Origin: DYJK01 sp040755055
GTDB lineage: Bacteria; Bacteroidota; Ignavibacteria; Ignavibacteriales; Melioribacteraceae
Length of the DNA: 64,000 bases
Assembly: GCA_040755055.1 (NCBI GenBank)
Contig: JBFMBS010000024.1
Coordinates: 6,284 to 70,283, forward strand
Reading direction: 5' to 3'
Part shown: positions 18,000 to 27,183 of the stretch, piece after piece
Position numbering within the stretch: the first letter of the stretch is position 1
Layout: the number at the start of each line of letters is the position of its first letter
Program-made: the position numbers and the translations under genes
The notes under the pieces: generated by a model
Database searches by the model: none
The model's input: the letters and a program-made list of their open reading frames with translations, nothing else
What the model was told of the DNA's origin: nothing

Positions 18000-18019
18000 T
18001 CTCCTTTCGAGAAATTTAT

Positions 18020-19312
18020 TTATATGAATAAAAGCTGCAGAATAATAAATATCGGCAGCAATACTATTAACGAAAACTTGTACATGTAAGCAAAGAAACT
18101 TGGCATTTTAATATTGTTTTCTTCTGCTACAGCTTTAACCATAAAGTTTGGACCATTGCCGATGTAAGTCATGCTGCCGAACATAACCGCACCAACCGAG
18201 ATAGCTTTCAATAATTCCTCCGGTATCCCTGCAATTTCTTTTGCCAATCCCAATCCACCGGCTAACGAATGAAAGGTTACGGCAGTAGGAGTGTTATCAA
18301 GAAAACTGCTTAGAGCGCCAGTATAATAATAAAATTGCTGCGCAGTTGTTACTCCAAGGTGATAGGCGTTGGTTTCTAAATAGAGCAAACAAGGAACCAT
18401 TGTGATAAAGATACCCAAAAATAAGTAAGCGACTTCTTTGATCGGTTCCCAGGTAAAGTTGTTAGATTCTCTAGTTAATTTGGTAGTAAATAAAAGCGAT
18501 AGAACAGCCATCAATAGGATAACACCCTCGCGGATAAATTTAAAAAATTCGTTCAACTCTATGAAAGGCAAGTACTGTTGATTAAGGAAAGCAACAGCCA
18601 GAACTACACCAAGCAGCCAAACAAAATTTAATTTGCCCTCCAACTTAATTGGCCGTATAGCAGTTTTGTCAATTTTAATTGCTTCCGGAGATTCTTTTTT
18701 ATAATAGTATGAATCTATGATATAATAAATAACCAAAAGTAAAATATTTGCTATAAACCATTCAGGAGTTAATTTAAAAAACCATGTAAACGGCGCACCG
18801 CGAAGATACATCATAAACAACGGCGGATCACCAAGGGGAGTTAATAAACCGCCGCAGTTTGCTATTATTCCAATAAAGAATAGTATAGTGTGAACTTTAA
18901 ATTTTCTTTCTTTATTTGTTTGTATAACCGGGCGAATTAAGAGCATTGCAGCTCCCGTTGTTCCCATGAAAGATGCAAGCACGGCACCGATAGCTAGAAA
19001 GAGAGTGTTGATTTTTGGTTTTGCCTCGATATCACCCGAAAGATAAATTCCGCCGGTAATCGTAAATAGCGAGCCAAGAAGTATAATGAATGGTATATAA
19101 TCAAAGACCATAGTTTCGTAAAGACGATGCCATAAACCGCCGGCGAGAAGATAAACTACTATCGGGATGCTTAGAATAATCGCAATAATTAATTTGTTGG
19201 AATTTTTTTCCCAGAAATGATTCCAGAACAAAGGGAAGATTGCGATCGAAAGAAGCATCAACAAAAACGGGACTAAACTTATTAAAGGGATAGATAAAGC
19301 GTGAGTTTCCAT
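18020..19312 (-). CDS. NhaD/ArsB-type sodium:proton antiporter family protein
   Basis: A 430-aa polytopic inner-membrane protein of the ion transporter superfamily, with 10-12 hydrophobic helices. It contains the family blocks NCGGLLTPLGDPPLF near the middle and MFGSMTYIGNGPNFMVKA near the C-terminus, which are discontinuous-helix motifs of NhaD-like and citrate-type carriers. I choose the ATG at 19312 (METHALSIP) because AAGGAA precedes it; the reading frame to 19375 adds an unconvincing N-terminus. Substrate is inferred from family only. It is convergent with the asparaginase operon. Confidence 0.8.
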   Translation of the reverse strand: METHALSIPLISLVPFLLMLLSIAIFPLFWNHFWEKNSNKLIIAIILSIPIVVYLLAGGLWHRLYETMVFDYIPFIILLGSLFTITGGIYLSGDIEAKPKINTLFLAIGAVLASFMGTTGAAMLLIRPVIQTNKERKFKVHTILFFIGIIANCGGLLTPLGDPPLFMMYLRGAPFTWFFKLTPEWFIANILLLVIYYIIDSYYYKKESPEAIKIDKTAIRPIKLEGKLNFVWLLGVVLAVAFLNQQYLPFIELNEFFKFIREGVILLMAVLSLLFTTKLTRESNNFTWEPIKEVAYLFLGIFITMVPCLLYLETNAYHLGVTTAQQFYYYTGALSSFLDNTPTAVTFHSLAGGLGLAKEIAGIPEELLKAISVGAVMFGSMTYIGNGPNFMVKAVAEENNIKMPSFFAYMYKFSLIVLLPIFIILQLLFI

Positions 19313-19451
19313 GTCATATTTCCTTGTGTAAAAAAAGAGTTTTGCAAAACTAAACCTTACCATGGAAGGAAGCAATTAATGATAGATTAATTTTGAGAAA
19401 ATAAAAAAGTAATAATGTAAATAACTAAAAGAACACAATCGTAAATTTTAA

Positions 19452-20535
19452 CTAGTTAAAACTATTTATTATTTCCCGTGTAATAATACTTACATCGCAG
19501 ACACCGACATTAGAGAGAACAATAACAGAAATTGCAGTGTTTGTATCATGTAGAATAAAAGAAGAAAATCCAGAAGTACCGCCGCCGTGCAAAACAACTT
19601 TCCGTCCATCTCTCTCATTAATTCCCCGCCTAGGTTAAAATCTATTGTTTTGCCAACGGTCAATTTTGTACTGTTCCACATTAAATCACGAAATTTTTCT
19701 TGGAGGATAGAATCGTTACTTAAAGCTAACAGAAATTTTGAAAGGTTAAGAACAGTTGAAACCAGCGAGCCTCTTGACCACGCAGAACTTGCCATTATTG
19801 TTTGTTGCCTAACCCAAAAACTGTCGCTCCATAAATAACCGCTTGCTGTGTAGGAAAGTGGAAGAACCACCAAGATAAGTTAAATTCATTCCAAGCGGTA
19901 GCAAAACGTACTCGCTTAGAAAGTTCCGGTATTTTTTTTCTGAAACTTTTTCTAGAAGCATTCCAAGTAAGTAGTAACCAGTATTTGTGTAAGAAAATTT
20001 ACTTCACGGAGAAAATTCTAAAGGAATATCTCCAACAAGACGAATTACATCATTAAATGTTAAATCACGCGCAAGAATATCAGCATAATTTTTTGGGACC
20101 GATGTAATTAGGAATGCCAGAGGTATGATTTAGAAGATTAGTTATGGTAACAGCGTTCCATTTTTCCAAGTATAACGAGAGCGGACCTTCTAAATTAATT
20201 TTATTGAGTTCTAAAAGCTTACACACACAAAGAGCCGTAAATAACTTAGTAATTGATCCAATCTCATAAATTGTAGAATCATTTGCCTCAATACCTTTTT
20301 CAATATCAGCCAAACCATAAGAGCGAGCTTGTATTAGAGTATCATTATTAATAATAGCGACAGAAACACTGGGGATAAGCTGCCGCGCAATTTGCTGCTT
20401 AATAATAACATCTAGTGTATCAGCAAAAGAAAGTTGTAATGGAAGCAGAACAGCAATAACGAAAATAACACGTCTTAAAGAAACAAATGTAATGTATATA
20501 AAATCAACGAGTGAGCTAATAATCGGAGAAACGAC
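19452..20535 (-). pseudogene. Decayed serine beta-lactamase-like hydrolase gene
   Basis: Conserved pieces of a class C/beta-lactamase-family protein can be read in order on the minus strand. They are a signal-peptide-like start near 20480, the catalytic SITK (S-X-X-K) near 20258-20247, HTSGIP, then SYTNTGYYLLG (the Y-X-N motif, about 20000-19970) and the C-terminal HGGGTSGF block near 19590. They are split by an in-frame TGA where a glycine would be expected (about 20014) and by at least one frameshift between about 19870 and 19960. No in-frame ATG starts the gene. Sequencing error is a possible alternative. Confidence 0.75.
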
Positions 20536-20608
20536 ATAAATGGAAATTTTTTTAACCTTTTTTATCTTACTGACAGCCTTTATACTTTCCTAGTGAAATA
20601 GAAAAACA

Positions 20609-21424
20609 TTATTTCGATGGTTGATGTAAAAAATGAAGTGAGCTTACAACATTAGCCCCAGGGATTTGACTTAAATATTCTTTTAATAATTTTGCGTGAC
20701 CCGCTCCGATTAACACAAGAATCTTATCCCCGTCTTTAGCAATTCTTAAAATATTCGAAGTGATTTTTAAATTTCTAGCATACCACTTAGCGGCAAAATC
20801 TGCGCCAATATATTTATCGTCTTTACCAATATTTAAGCTCATTAGGTAAATAGAATGGTTGATATTATCAAAGGGGGGAGAATTTATTAGATAAAAAATT
20901 TCATTTATGGATTTGGTTTCAATCGAATCAGGGTTAAATAGAGAAAAAAATTTATTACGGAAAGAGAACATTATTTCGTCAACTAAATAAACTTGCCCGT
21001 TCTGCTCTGCCCAGGCAATTGCCTCGTTTATTGGTAAATCTTCTTTGTAATCGATAGCGTATATAGTTTTATGACCCAAGTTTTTAGCGAGACGCAAACC
21101 TATTTGATCGCGCTCGTCGTCGGTTAATTTGTATTTATTATTAATATATTCTTCAAACCGCGACAGCATGTAGTTGTTGTTAAAAGGAACCTCAAGAGCA
21201 ATTTTATTGGGCTTATATTCTTTTAATTGTTCAATTAATTCGGCAATTTCTTGCTGTCTTCTTTCTCCAAGAATATTATATACTGCAATATTGAAAACAT
21301 CTCTTTTGGGAACATTCATATGAAACGTTCCAAGAATCATAACATCAAATTTTTTCTGGGAATAGCACTGTAATGCTGAAAAAAGATAAAGGATAATACA
21401 GTTTATTAAAATAGACTTTTTCAT
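20609..21424 (-). CDS. DUF5694-type secreted protein
   Basis: A 271-aa protein with a signal peptide ending near residue 23 (ALQCYSQ), perhaps a weak lipobox. The LGTFHM opening block, the IALEVPFNN region and the closing LVLIGAGHAKLLKEYL block match the DUF5694 family, which is distantly related to the TraB/TIKI fold. I place the start at the ATG at 21424; the frame also has a TTG at 21439. It lies 17 bp after the T9SS protein gene and is probably cotranscribed with it. Function unknown. Confidence 0.65.
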   Translation of the reverse strand: MKKSILINCIILYLFSALQCYSQKKFDVMILGTFHMNVPKRDVFNIAVYNILGERRQQEIAELIEQLKEYKPNKIALEVPFNNNYMLSRFEEYINNKYKLTDDERDQIGLRLAKNLGHKTIYAIDYKEDLPINEAIAWAEQNGQVYLVDEIMFSFRNKFFSLFNPDSIETKSINEIFYLINSPPFDNINHSIYLMSLNIGKDDKYIGADFAAKWYARNLKITSNILRIAKDGDKILVLIGAGHAKLLKEYLSQIPGANVVSSLHFLHQPSK

Positions 21425-21441
21425 ATAGTGTTCTTTCAAAA

Positions 21442-22797
21442 TTATTTTATTAAAAGAAGTTTATATGTAGTATGAAAATTTTCAGCGTTGAGCCGGCAAT
21501 AATAAACACCACTCGATAGGTTATCAGCGTTGAAAGTTAATTCGTGTTTTCCCGGCTCGTAAATATTTTTAGTGAGAACAGAAATTTTTTTACCAAGGGA
21601 ATCGTACACACTTATTTCTGTGAACGAACGAATTGGAAGGAAAAAGGTTATCCTGGTTGTACCGTTAAATGGATTTGGATAAGCACCCAAGTAGTAATCT
21701 GTCGGCAACTCATTAACGTCATCTATATTAACAGAGACACAATCATCAACCCATTCGTGAAGAAGATTTATAGCATCGAGTGAAGCAGCAGATTGTTCCG
21801 TACTCGAACTAGCAAAAACAACATCGCCTAACGTGAACTGCGTTTCTCTTGTTTGTTCGTCCGGCGAATCCCACAACTGAAAAGTCATACCATCTAAAAT
21901 TTCAACTGCTTGATATTTTATGTTAACAACACTATCCATCAATGCTTTTAAATCATTTGGTCTTGGAAACCAATAAATTACATCGGTATTGCCGCTTCCA
22001 AGTCTTCCGCCAAAAGTTTGAATGGAAGTCCACAGTGGAATATTAGGTGTGTAATGATTAATAATTTTTCTCGAGTAGAAATGATTTCCGGCTAATTTAT
22101 CCCACAGATAAATACCGCTTTGAAATTCTAGAGTGCTGATCTGAACAATGTCGCAAATACTTTCAGAATAAAATATGTCGGGGTTATCTCCTTTTCCACC
22201 GAGATTGTCTTTTTCTTTATAATGATTACTCCAAATCATCCGACTGAAGTTCATATAAATTTTAAAATCTATTCCATCCGACAAACTTTTTAGTTCACGG
22301 TATATTTGCTTCAGCCACGAATTTTTATAAGCTCCCTTTCCTTGGTGAAATGGCTCGTCTATAACATTGACAGCAAAAAGTGCCGGGTGACCGATACAAT
22401 TTTTATTTGAAATAAATTCCCCCAGCTTGCCGTAATCGAAAGAGATAGAATTGTTGTTGTTAATTACTGCTGGTCTGTATTGATGACCGGCAGAAGGATC
22501 TTGCATGGAAACGATCATTTTTAATCCTTTGCTTTGAACAATATCTAAAACAGCAAGCCAATCGGAAGTATCGGTTTCCAAGGTATTGAAACCTACTTGA
22601 ACTTTGGAAATAAAAGGCAATCGAGATTTTAATGAATCGAGAGCAGCAGAACAATATGAAATATTTTCTTTATTCGACTTAGCAATAGGAAAAGGAACCT
22701 CCACCATGTATTCCATTTTATCATTGCACTGTCCGTAGGAATTGGAAGACCGAAGGAGAGTAAAAAGCATTGTTAATAGAGAGAGATATTTTTTCAT
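21442..22797 (-). CDS. T9SS-exported TIM-barrel-like (glycosidase-type) protein
   Basis: A 451-aa protein with a signal peptide (about 1-22). Its central part looks like a TIM barrel, with strand-end patches such as KMIVSMQDP, HPALFAVNVIDEPFHQG (Asp-Glu after a beta strand, as in clan-A glycosidases), IYMNFSRM and the late VEILDGMTFQLWDSP. The last 80 residues are a T9SS type A sorting domain (AYPNPFNGTTRITF...LSSGVYYCRL). The glycosidase role is inference from the fold-like pattern. It probably ends up outside the cell or on its surface. Confidence 0.7.
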   Translation of the reverse strand: MKKYLSLLTMLFTLLRSSNSYGQCNDKMEYMVEVPFPIAKSNKENISYCSAALDSLKSRLPFISKVQVGFNTLETDTSDWLAVLDIVQSKGLKMIVSMQDPSAGHQYRPAVINNNNSISFDYGKLGEFISNKNCIGHPALFAVNVIDEPFHQGKGAYKNSWLKQIYRELKSLSDGIDFKIYMNFSRMIWSNHYKEKDNLGGKGDNPDIFYSESICDIVQISTLEFQSGIYLWDKLAGNHFYSRKIINHYTPNIPLWTSIQTFGGRLGSGNTDVIYWFPRPNDLKALMDSVVNIKYQAVEILDGMTFQLWDSPDEQTRETQFTLGDVVFASSSTEQSAASLDAINLLHEWVDDCVSVNIDDVNELPTDYYLGAYPNPFNGTTRITFFLPIRSFTEISVYDSLGKKISVLTKNIYEPGKHELTFNADNLSSGVYYCRLNAENFHTTYKLLLIK

Positions 22798-22835
22798 CGA
22801 ACCTTCTCGGGAAAATTATTTTGAGTTAATAATTG

Positions 22836-23360
22836 CTATTCCATTTTTTTTAGATTCATCTCGAAAAACTTTTTCCATTGTTTCTTGTCCATAGAATATT
22901 CACCGATTTCATTCCATTCATCGCCACTGTTTGTGATAGTATATTGAATTGTGCCGCCGCGGTTGTCTTCAAACCACCATCGGAAAATCTTGTTTGATTC
23001 AACTACTTCAAAACTCGCGTCGGTTGAAAGTCCCGAAGATAAAAAAGTTTTTAAGCTATACTTATCAGCATGTGGGTTATAAGATAATACACCGTAAGCA
23101 TTATGAACAATTTGTCCGCTATCTTTCTCCCCCAAGCCTTCCAGAACAAGTAAAGTTTTATCTAATTTCCATTCGATATTTTCTATAGTATGTGAAAAAT
23201 TTTTTTCGCCATTAGGAGAAAAACGCCAACCGTCCCCCTCCCATTTGCCAGCCATTACGGAAACACTGCTCATTGCAGTTTGAACTTCTTTGCTGAAATC
23301 AGGTGTCTGTGCAAAGAGATTAATTGATATGAAAATATATAGAACAAAAAGTTTTTTCAT
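22836..23360 (-). CDS. DUF1579-like secreted protein
   Basis: A 174-aa protein with a signal peptide (MKKLFVLYIFISINLFAQ). The body begins MAGKWEGDGWRFSP and ends with a run of beta strands (GGTIQYTITNSGDEW), a lipocalin/DUF1579-type pattern. The start at 23360 is chosen because GGAGAAAGC stands just before the ATG; the frame to 23408 is not needed. Function unknown; it may bind a small molecule or lipid. Confidence 0.6.
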   Translation of the reverse strand: MKKLFVLYIFISINLFAQTPDFSKEVQTAMSSVSVMAGKWEGDGWRFSPNGEKNFSHTIENIEWKLDKTLLVLEGLGEKDSGQIVHNAYGVLSYNPHADKYSLKTFLSSGLSTDASFEVVESNKIFRWWFEDNRGGTIQYTITNSGDEWNEIGEYSMDKKQWKKFFEMNLKKME

Positions 23361-23450
23361 TGCTTTCTCCAATCGATAGTTAAACAAAGAGCTATAACGC
23401 GCCATCAAAAATCCGTACTACAAAGTTTAATAGTGCACAATAAAGAATAA

Positions 23451-24323
23451 TTACGAAACTAAAACACGGTTACTTTCTTGTATTGTAATTATCCGACATT
23501 TTTCAACAGTGTTATTGCCAAGAAAATGGCCATCGGCATTTTTAGAATTGTTTTCGTGAATGTATTTTATTATCCGTTTAAATTGGTTAGCAGAGAGACT
23601 GGTTGTCTTTAAGAAATCTTTTGAGAAATGCGAGTGATCGAAATAACCACCTTCAAGTATTGCTTCGATAGAAATTTTGTGCTGGACGAAGAGTTTAATG
23701 ACAACCGAGTAAATTCTTCTTATCCTTGCGAACTCTTTTATGGTTAGACCTACGGCAGATTTGAATTTTCTTTGAAGCTGTCTTTCACTTAGAGAAGAAT
23801 CACCAACAAGCTCATTTATCTTTACATTTCCTTCGTGAGATATAATACGGTTAACAAGCGTATTAACATTTTTGTCGGGGTTATTATTGCGGATTTTAAA
23901 AAGCTGCAATAGTAAACTTTCTATAACCGTAGGATTTACGAACGATTGCAGCAATCCTTTTTTTATTAAAGAAATAGAATGAGAATCTAACAGAAGTTCT
24001 GCATCAATAAATTTATCACGCAGTTGGTTACCCGATATGTAAAAGAAAGAGTTTATTGCGCCGGGTGAAAATCGTATCCCGTAATAATTAGAGCCGGCAA
24101 AAACGGGCACAGAAAAATTTCTTGCTCTTGGCCCAGCAAAACGGAGCCAAGAATCGTTAGTTATGCTGTTTGTGTAATATACCAGCGAAGCACACCCATC
24201 AGGCAGCATCGTCTTTGAGCTTGCGGAACCAAACGCCGCTGGAATTTCAAACTTCCAATAACAAGCTAAATAATTTTTTAGCTCGTTATTAAAATGCCTT
24301 TCTTCATATTTCATGGTGAGCAT
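23451..24323 (-). CDS. AraC-family transcriptional regulator
   Basis: A 290-aa protein. Residues about 1-150 match the DUF6597-type sensor domain (TMLPDGCASLVYY, then FAGSNYYGIRFSPGAIN). Residues about 165-260 form the double helix-turn-helix of AraC/XylS regulators (NELVGDSSLSERQLQRKFKSAVGLTIKEF, then GYFDHSHFSKDF). Two ATGs, at 24323 and 24314, are possible starts. It stands upstream of the DUF1579-like gene, which is a likely target. The ligand is unknown. Confidence 0.88.
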   Translation of the reverse strand: MLTMKYEERHFNNELKNYLACYWKFEIPAAFGSASSKTMLPDGCASLVYYTNSITNDSWLRFAGPRARNFSVPVFAGSNYYGIRFSPGAINSFFYISGNQLRDKFIDAELLLDSHSISLIKKGLLQSFVNPTVIESLLLQLFKIRNNNPDKNVNTLVNRIISHEGNVKINELVGDSSLSERQLQRKFKSAVGLTIKEFARIRRIYSVVIKLFVQHKISIEAILEGGYFDHSHFSKDFLKTTSLSANQFKRIIKYIHENNSKNADGHFLGNNTVEKCRIITIQESNRVLVS

Positions 24324-24401
24324 GTATTAAACACCCAAAGTCTTATTCTAATTTATTAGACTGTGGGTATATAATAAAGTTTAAAGTTGAAAAAGAAAAA
24401 A

Positions 24402-24809
24402 TTATTTAACCGAAGATTTTAATAGGTCTCTTATTTGGGTTAATAATAAAACTTCCTCGCTCAGCTTTGGGGTTACAGAAGGAGCGGCTTCTTCCTTTTT
24501 CTTCAAAGTATTCATTGCTTTAACAACAATAAAGATTGCCCAAGCAACAATTATAAAATCAATTACAGTATTTATGAAAACACCATATTTAATAACCACT
24601 GCCGGGGAGGTTTCCGCGGCTTGTTTAATTGTTGTTGCAAGACTGCTAAAATCAATGCCGCCAACCAACAGACCAATGGGAGGCATTAATATATCGTTAA
24701 CGAGAGAGGTTACAATTTTACCGAAGGCAGCGCCGATTATTATGCCAACCGCCATATCAACTACGTTACCCTTCATAGCGAAGGATTTAAATTCTTGAAA
24801 AAATTTCAT
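24402..24809 (-). CDS. mscL: Large-conductance mechanosensitive channel MscL
   Basis: A 135-aa channel protein that opens under osmotic downshock. The conserved N-terminal helix and first membrane segment FKSFAMKGNVVDMAVGIIIGAAFGKIVTSLVNDI are complete (quoted in part by position 7-41), with the second membrane segment at about 75-100 and a charged C-terminal bundle. AGGAG precedes the ATG. It appears to be transcribed alone. Confidence 0.96.
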   Translation of the reverse strand: MKFFQEFKSFAMKGNVVDMAVGIIIGAAFGKIVTSLVNDILMPPIGLLVGGIDFSSLATTIKQAAETSPAVVIKYGVFINTVIDFIIVAWAIFIVVKAMNTLKKKEEAAPSVTPKLSEEVLLLTQIRDLLKSSVK

Positions 24810-24860
24810 TGCTAACTCCTATTTGGTTTATATTAATTTGCAGTCTTTATTGTGTACTAA

Positions 24861-25910
24861 TTAACTGTTCAATCCGTCAATAACTTCTATGAGCTTTTTA
24901 TGTGAGAAAACACGATTTCTTTTTTGTCCGGTCGTTTCTTCGATAATATTAAGATCGATTAATTTTGCCGCAACAATATTAGCAGTTTGTTTGGTAAAGT
25001 TTAGCGAGCCGGTTATTTCGGGAATGGTGAAGATCGGTTTTGAAAATATAAAATGAAACAATTTCAACAAAGCCGGCGCTGCAAAATCACCGCCGAGAAT
25101 TTTCTTATACTCGACGGCTTCCAATCCTCTAATTTTTTTAATTGTGTCGATGGTTTTATTTACTGAGTCCAGTGTAGAGCGAAGAAAAAATTTAATCCAG
25201 CCCTCCCAATTATTATTTTTTGAAACGTCTTCTAGCCGGTCAAAGTATTCCAATCTTTTATAGGAAAGGGTTTTAGAAATTAGAAATACCGGGCGACTTA
25301 ACATCTTTTTCCAATAAAGATGGAGTGGTATTAACATTCTTCCCACCAAACCGTTGCCAAAAGAAAATGGATGAATCAATTCAAATTGGGCATGTACCAA
25401 CGCAATATTTACGATTACCGGGTAAGAAAAATCCAGGGTAAGATATTTTTCTAAGTCTTCCATTAGATCATTAACTTTTTCCGGATAGGAAGCGACGTTT
25501 CCGCCCGAATCAAATTTCCCGTCTCTGTATTCCCCGGCGTTATTTTTTAATCTCTCATCTTCCCCGAAGAATTCTTTGTGTATAGTTTTTATTATGTGTG
25601 AAGATTTAGAAACATCTTTAATTAACTTTTGTCCCAGCAACATACTCTGCAAGTAACAACTAACAACCCCGGATTTTTGTTCGTCTTCGAAGAACGAAGA
25701 AAAAGATAAATTGCTGCCGGTGATGTAGTGATCAATTAGTAAGCTTTGAAACGCTTCAATCGAAGTTATTAATAATAGTATTTGTTCATCATTTGAAAGA
25801 AGGGACAACATACCATCTAAACGGTACAAGGAAGAATCAATATTGCTTATAAGCGAATAGATCTCGGAATCTAATTTTAGTTTAGGCGAAGGGGGTAAAG
25901 AGTTAAGCAT
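24861..25910 (-). CDS. Fic-domain protein with winged-helix C-terminus and altered active site
   Basis: A 349-aa protein with a Fic_N-type head, a Fic core and a C-terminal winged helix (about 290-345). The core motif reads His180-PFSFGNGLVGR. The usual acidic residue (HPFx[D/E]GN) is Phe184 and the usual Arg after GNG is Leu188, while the catalytic His, Asn186 and last Arg191 remain. The inhibitory helix motif (S/TxxxE[G/N]) reads SLLIDH at 56-61, with Asp in place of Glu. It may AMPylate poorly, use another substrate or only regulate. A promoter and palindrome directly upstream suggest autoregulation through the winged helix. Confidence 0.8.
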   Translation of the reverse strand: MLNSLPPSPKLKLDSEIYSLISNIDSSLYRLDGMLSLLSNDEQILLLITSIEAFQSLLIDHYITGSNLSFSSFFEDEQKSGVVSCYLQSMLLGQKLIKDVSKSSHIIKTIHKEFFGEDERLKNNAGEYRDGKFDSGGNVASYPEKVNDLMEDLEKYLTLDFSYPVIVNIALVHAQFELIHPFSFGNGLVGRMLIPLHLYWKKMLSRPVFLISKTLSYKRLEYFDRLEDVSKNNNWEGWIKFFLRSTLDSVNKTIDTIKKIRGLEAVEYKKILGGDFAAPALLKLFHFIFSKPIFTIPEITGSLNFTKQTANIVAAKLIDLNIIEETTGQKRNRVFSHKKLIEVIDGLNS

Positions 25911-25914
25911 ATTA

Positions 25915-25964
25915 TAGTCAATTATTATTGACTAATATAATCGATATATATATTTATAGTCAAG
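25915..25964 (-). promoter_or_regulatory. Promoter and operator-like palindrome upstream of the Fic gene
   Basis: TAGTCAAT-TATT-ATTGACTA is a perfect 8-bp inverted repeat at 25915-25934, a few bases before the ATG at 25910. A further half site, TAGTCAAG, is at 25957-25964. On the minus strand TTGACT (25964-25959), an 18-bp gap and TATATT (25939-25934) look like a sigma-70-type promoter whose -10 box touches the palindrome. Confidence 0.5.
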
Positions 25965-26051
25965 AAATATATTTTTAAATTCAGGTATTAGATAGGTAAG
26001 TCGCAGTTTAATGACCAATACTATGGATAAGGGTCACTTAAAAACAATTAG

Positions 26052-26414
26052 TTAACTTAGTAAGCTCTCATCGCGGTATAACAGTAAGATAGCCGATTGT
26101 GAAATTATGACCATTTTTTGTTTTTCTATTTCGACCTCGATAGCGTCCTTTCTAAGAAAAAGAGCAAAATCACCTTCACGTGCCTGGAGTGGTATGTACT
26201 TAATATCTTTTCTCTCTTTCCATGGTTCTTCGTCATCAGTTGGCGTGCCTATCGGGTATCCGGGCCCGGCTTTAATTACGTAACCCCCTTGTACTTTTTC
26301 TCTTTCGTGCACGCCCGGAGGAAGGTAAAGTCCGCTATTGGTTTTGTTTAAATTCTCTTCGGGTTTAATTAGAACCCGGTCACCAACAATTATTATTTTT
26401 TCTGTGTTTATCAT
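26052..26414 (-). CDS. Orphan, divergent GroES-like (Cpn10) protein
   Basis: A 120-aa protein with the Cpn10 fold pattern: VGDRVLIKPEE at the start, a mobile-loop region near NKTNSGLYLPPGVHEREKVQGGYVIKAGPG, and a C-terminal IIISQSAILLL strand. It is longer than normal GroES (about 95 aa) through an insertion at about 55-75 (TDDEEPWKERKDIKY) and a C-terminal tail. There is no groEL beside it. It probably does not replace the main co-chaperonin; its partner is unknown. Confidence 0.7.
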   Translation of the reverse strand: MINTEKIIIVGDRVLIKPEENLNKTNSGLYLPPGVHEREKVQGGYVIKAGPGYPIGTPTDDEEPWKERKDIKYIPLQAREGDFALFLRKDAIEVEIEKQKMVIISQSAILLLYRDESLLS

Positions 26415-26533
26415 TAACTACTCAAATTACTAAACAAAAATAAACAAAGAAAAGCAGAGCATCAATTTGGTTTGTTATTACGTTGGAGAGAAATATTTTT
26501 CAATTGACAATAATTTTGAGTGGAGAAATACTT

Positions 26534-27130
26534 ATGAAAGAATTTTGGAATCAGCGCTATGCGGACAAAGAATATAAATACGGCAAAAATCCGAATGATT
26601 TCTTGAAAGAAGAATTGCCGAAACTTTTGCCGGGAAAAATTTTGTTCATTGGCGAAGGCGAAGGAAGAAATGCCGTATTTGCAGCAACGCTCGGCTGGCA
26701 AGTTGATGCAATGGATTTCAGCGAAGAAGCAAAAAGTAAAGCCGAAAAACTCGCTGAAGAATTCGGCGTGAAGATCAATTATCGGTTGAGTGCTTTTGAA
26801 GAGTTTGTTCCAAAAGAAAATTATTACGATGCTGCCGGAATTTTCTTTATCCATCAAAGTGAAGAGATGAAAACAAAATTATTTCAACGTGTTATCGGCT
26901 CGTTAAAACCATCGGGCAAAATAATTTTCGAATGCTTCGAACGGGAACAGATTAATTACAATACCGGCGGACCAAGCGATGTTACTTTTATGTACACTCT
27001 TGAGGAAGTGAAAAAATTATTCAAAAACATTTCCTTCGACAAACTTTCAAAGGAGAAAATAATATTGAACGAAGGGAAAGGACATTACGGCGAAGCAATG
27101 GTTGTAAGGTTTGTTGGTGTTAAACCTTGA
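26534..27130 (+). CDS. Class I SAM-dependent methyltransferase
   Basis: A 198-aa protein with the SAM-binding motif ILFIGEGEGRNAVFAATLG followed by VDAMDFSEEA, as in class I methyltransferases of the TehB/thiopurine type. The conserved N-terminal WNQRYADKEYKYGKNPNDFL fits this subgroup. The ATG at 26534 is chosen because TGGAGA lies 8-9 nt upstream; the frame to 26483 lacks support. It is a lone plus-strand gene in a minus-strand block. The methyl acceptor is unknown. Confidence 0.85.
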   Translation: MKEFWNQRYADKEYKYGKNPNDFLKEELPKLLPGKILFIGEGEGRNAVFAATLGWQVDAMDFSEEAKSKAEKLAEEFGVKINYRLSAFEEFVPKENYYDAAGIFFIHQSEEMKTKLFQRVIGSLKPSGKIIFECFEREQINYNTGGPSDVTFMYTLEEVKKLFKNISFDKLSKEKIILNEGKGHYGEAMVVRFVGVKP

Positions 27131-27183
27131 AATAGTTTCTTTAAAACAACAACAAATTTATTTTATTGTTCCGCTTAGGAGCG

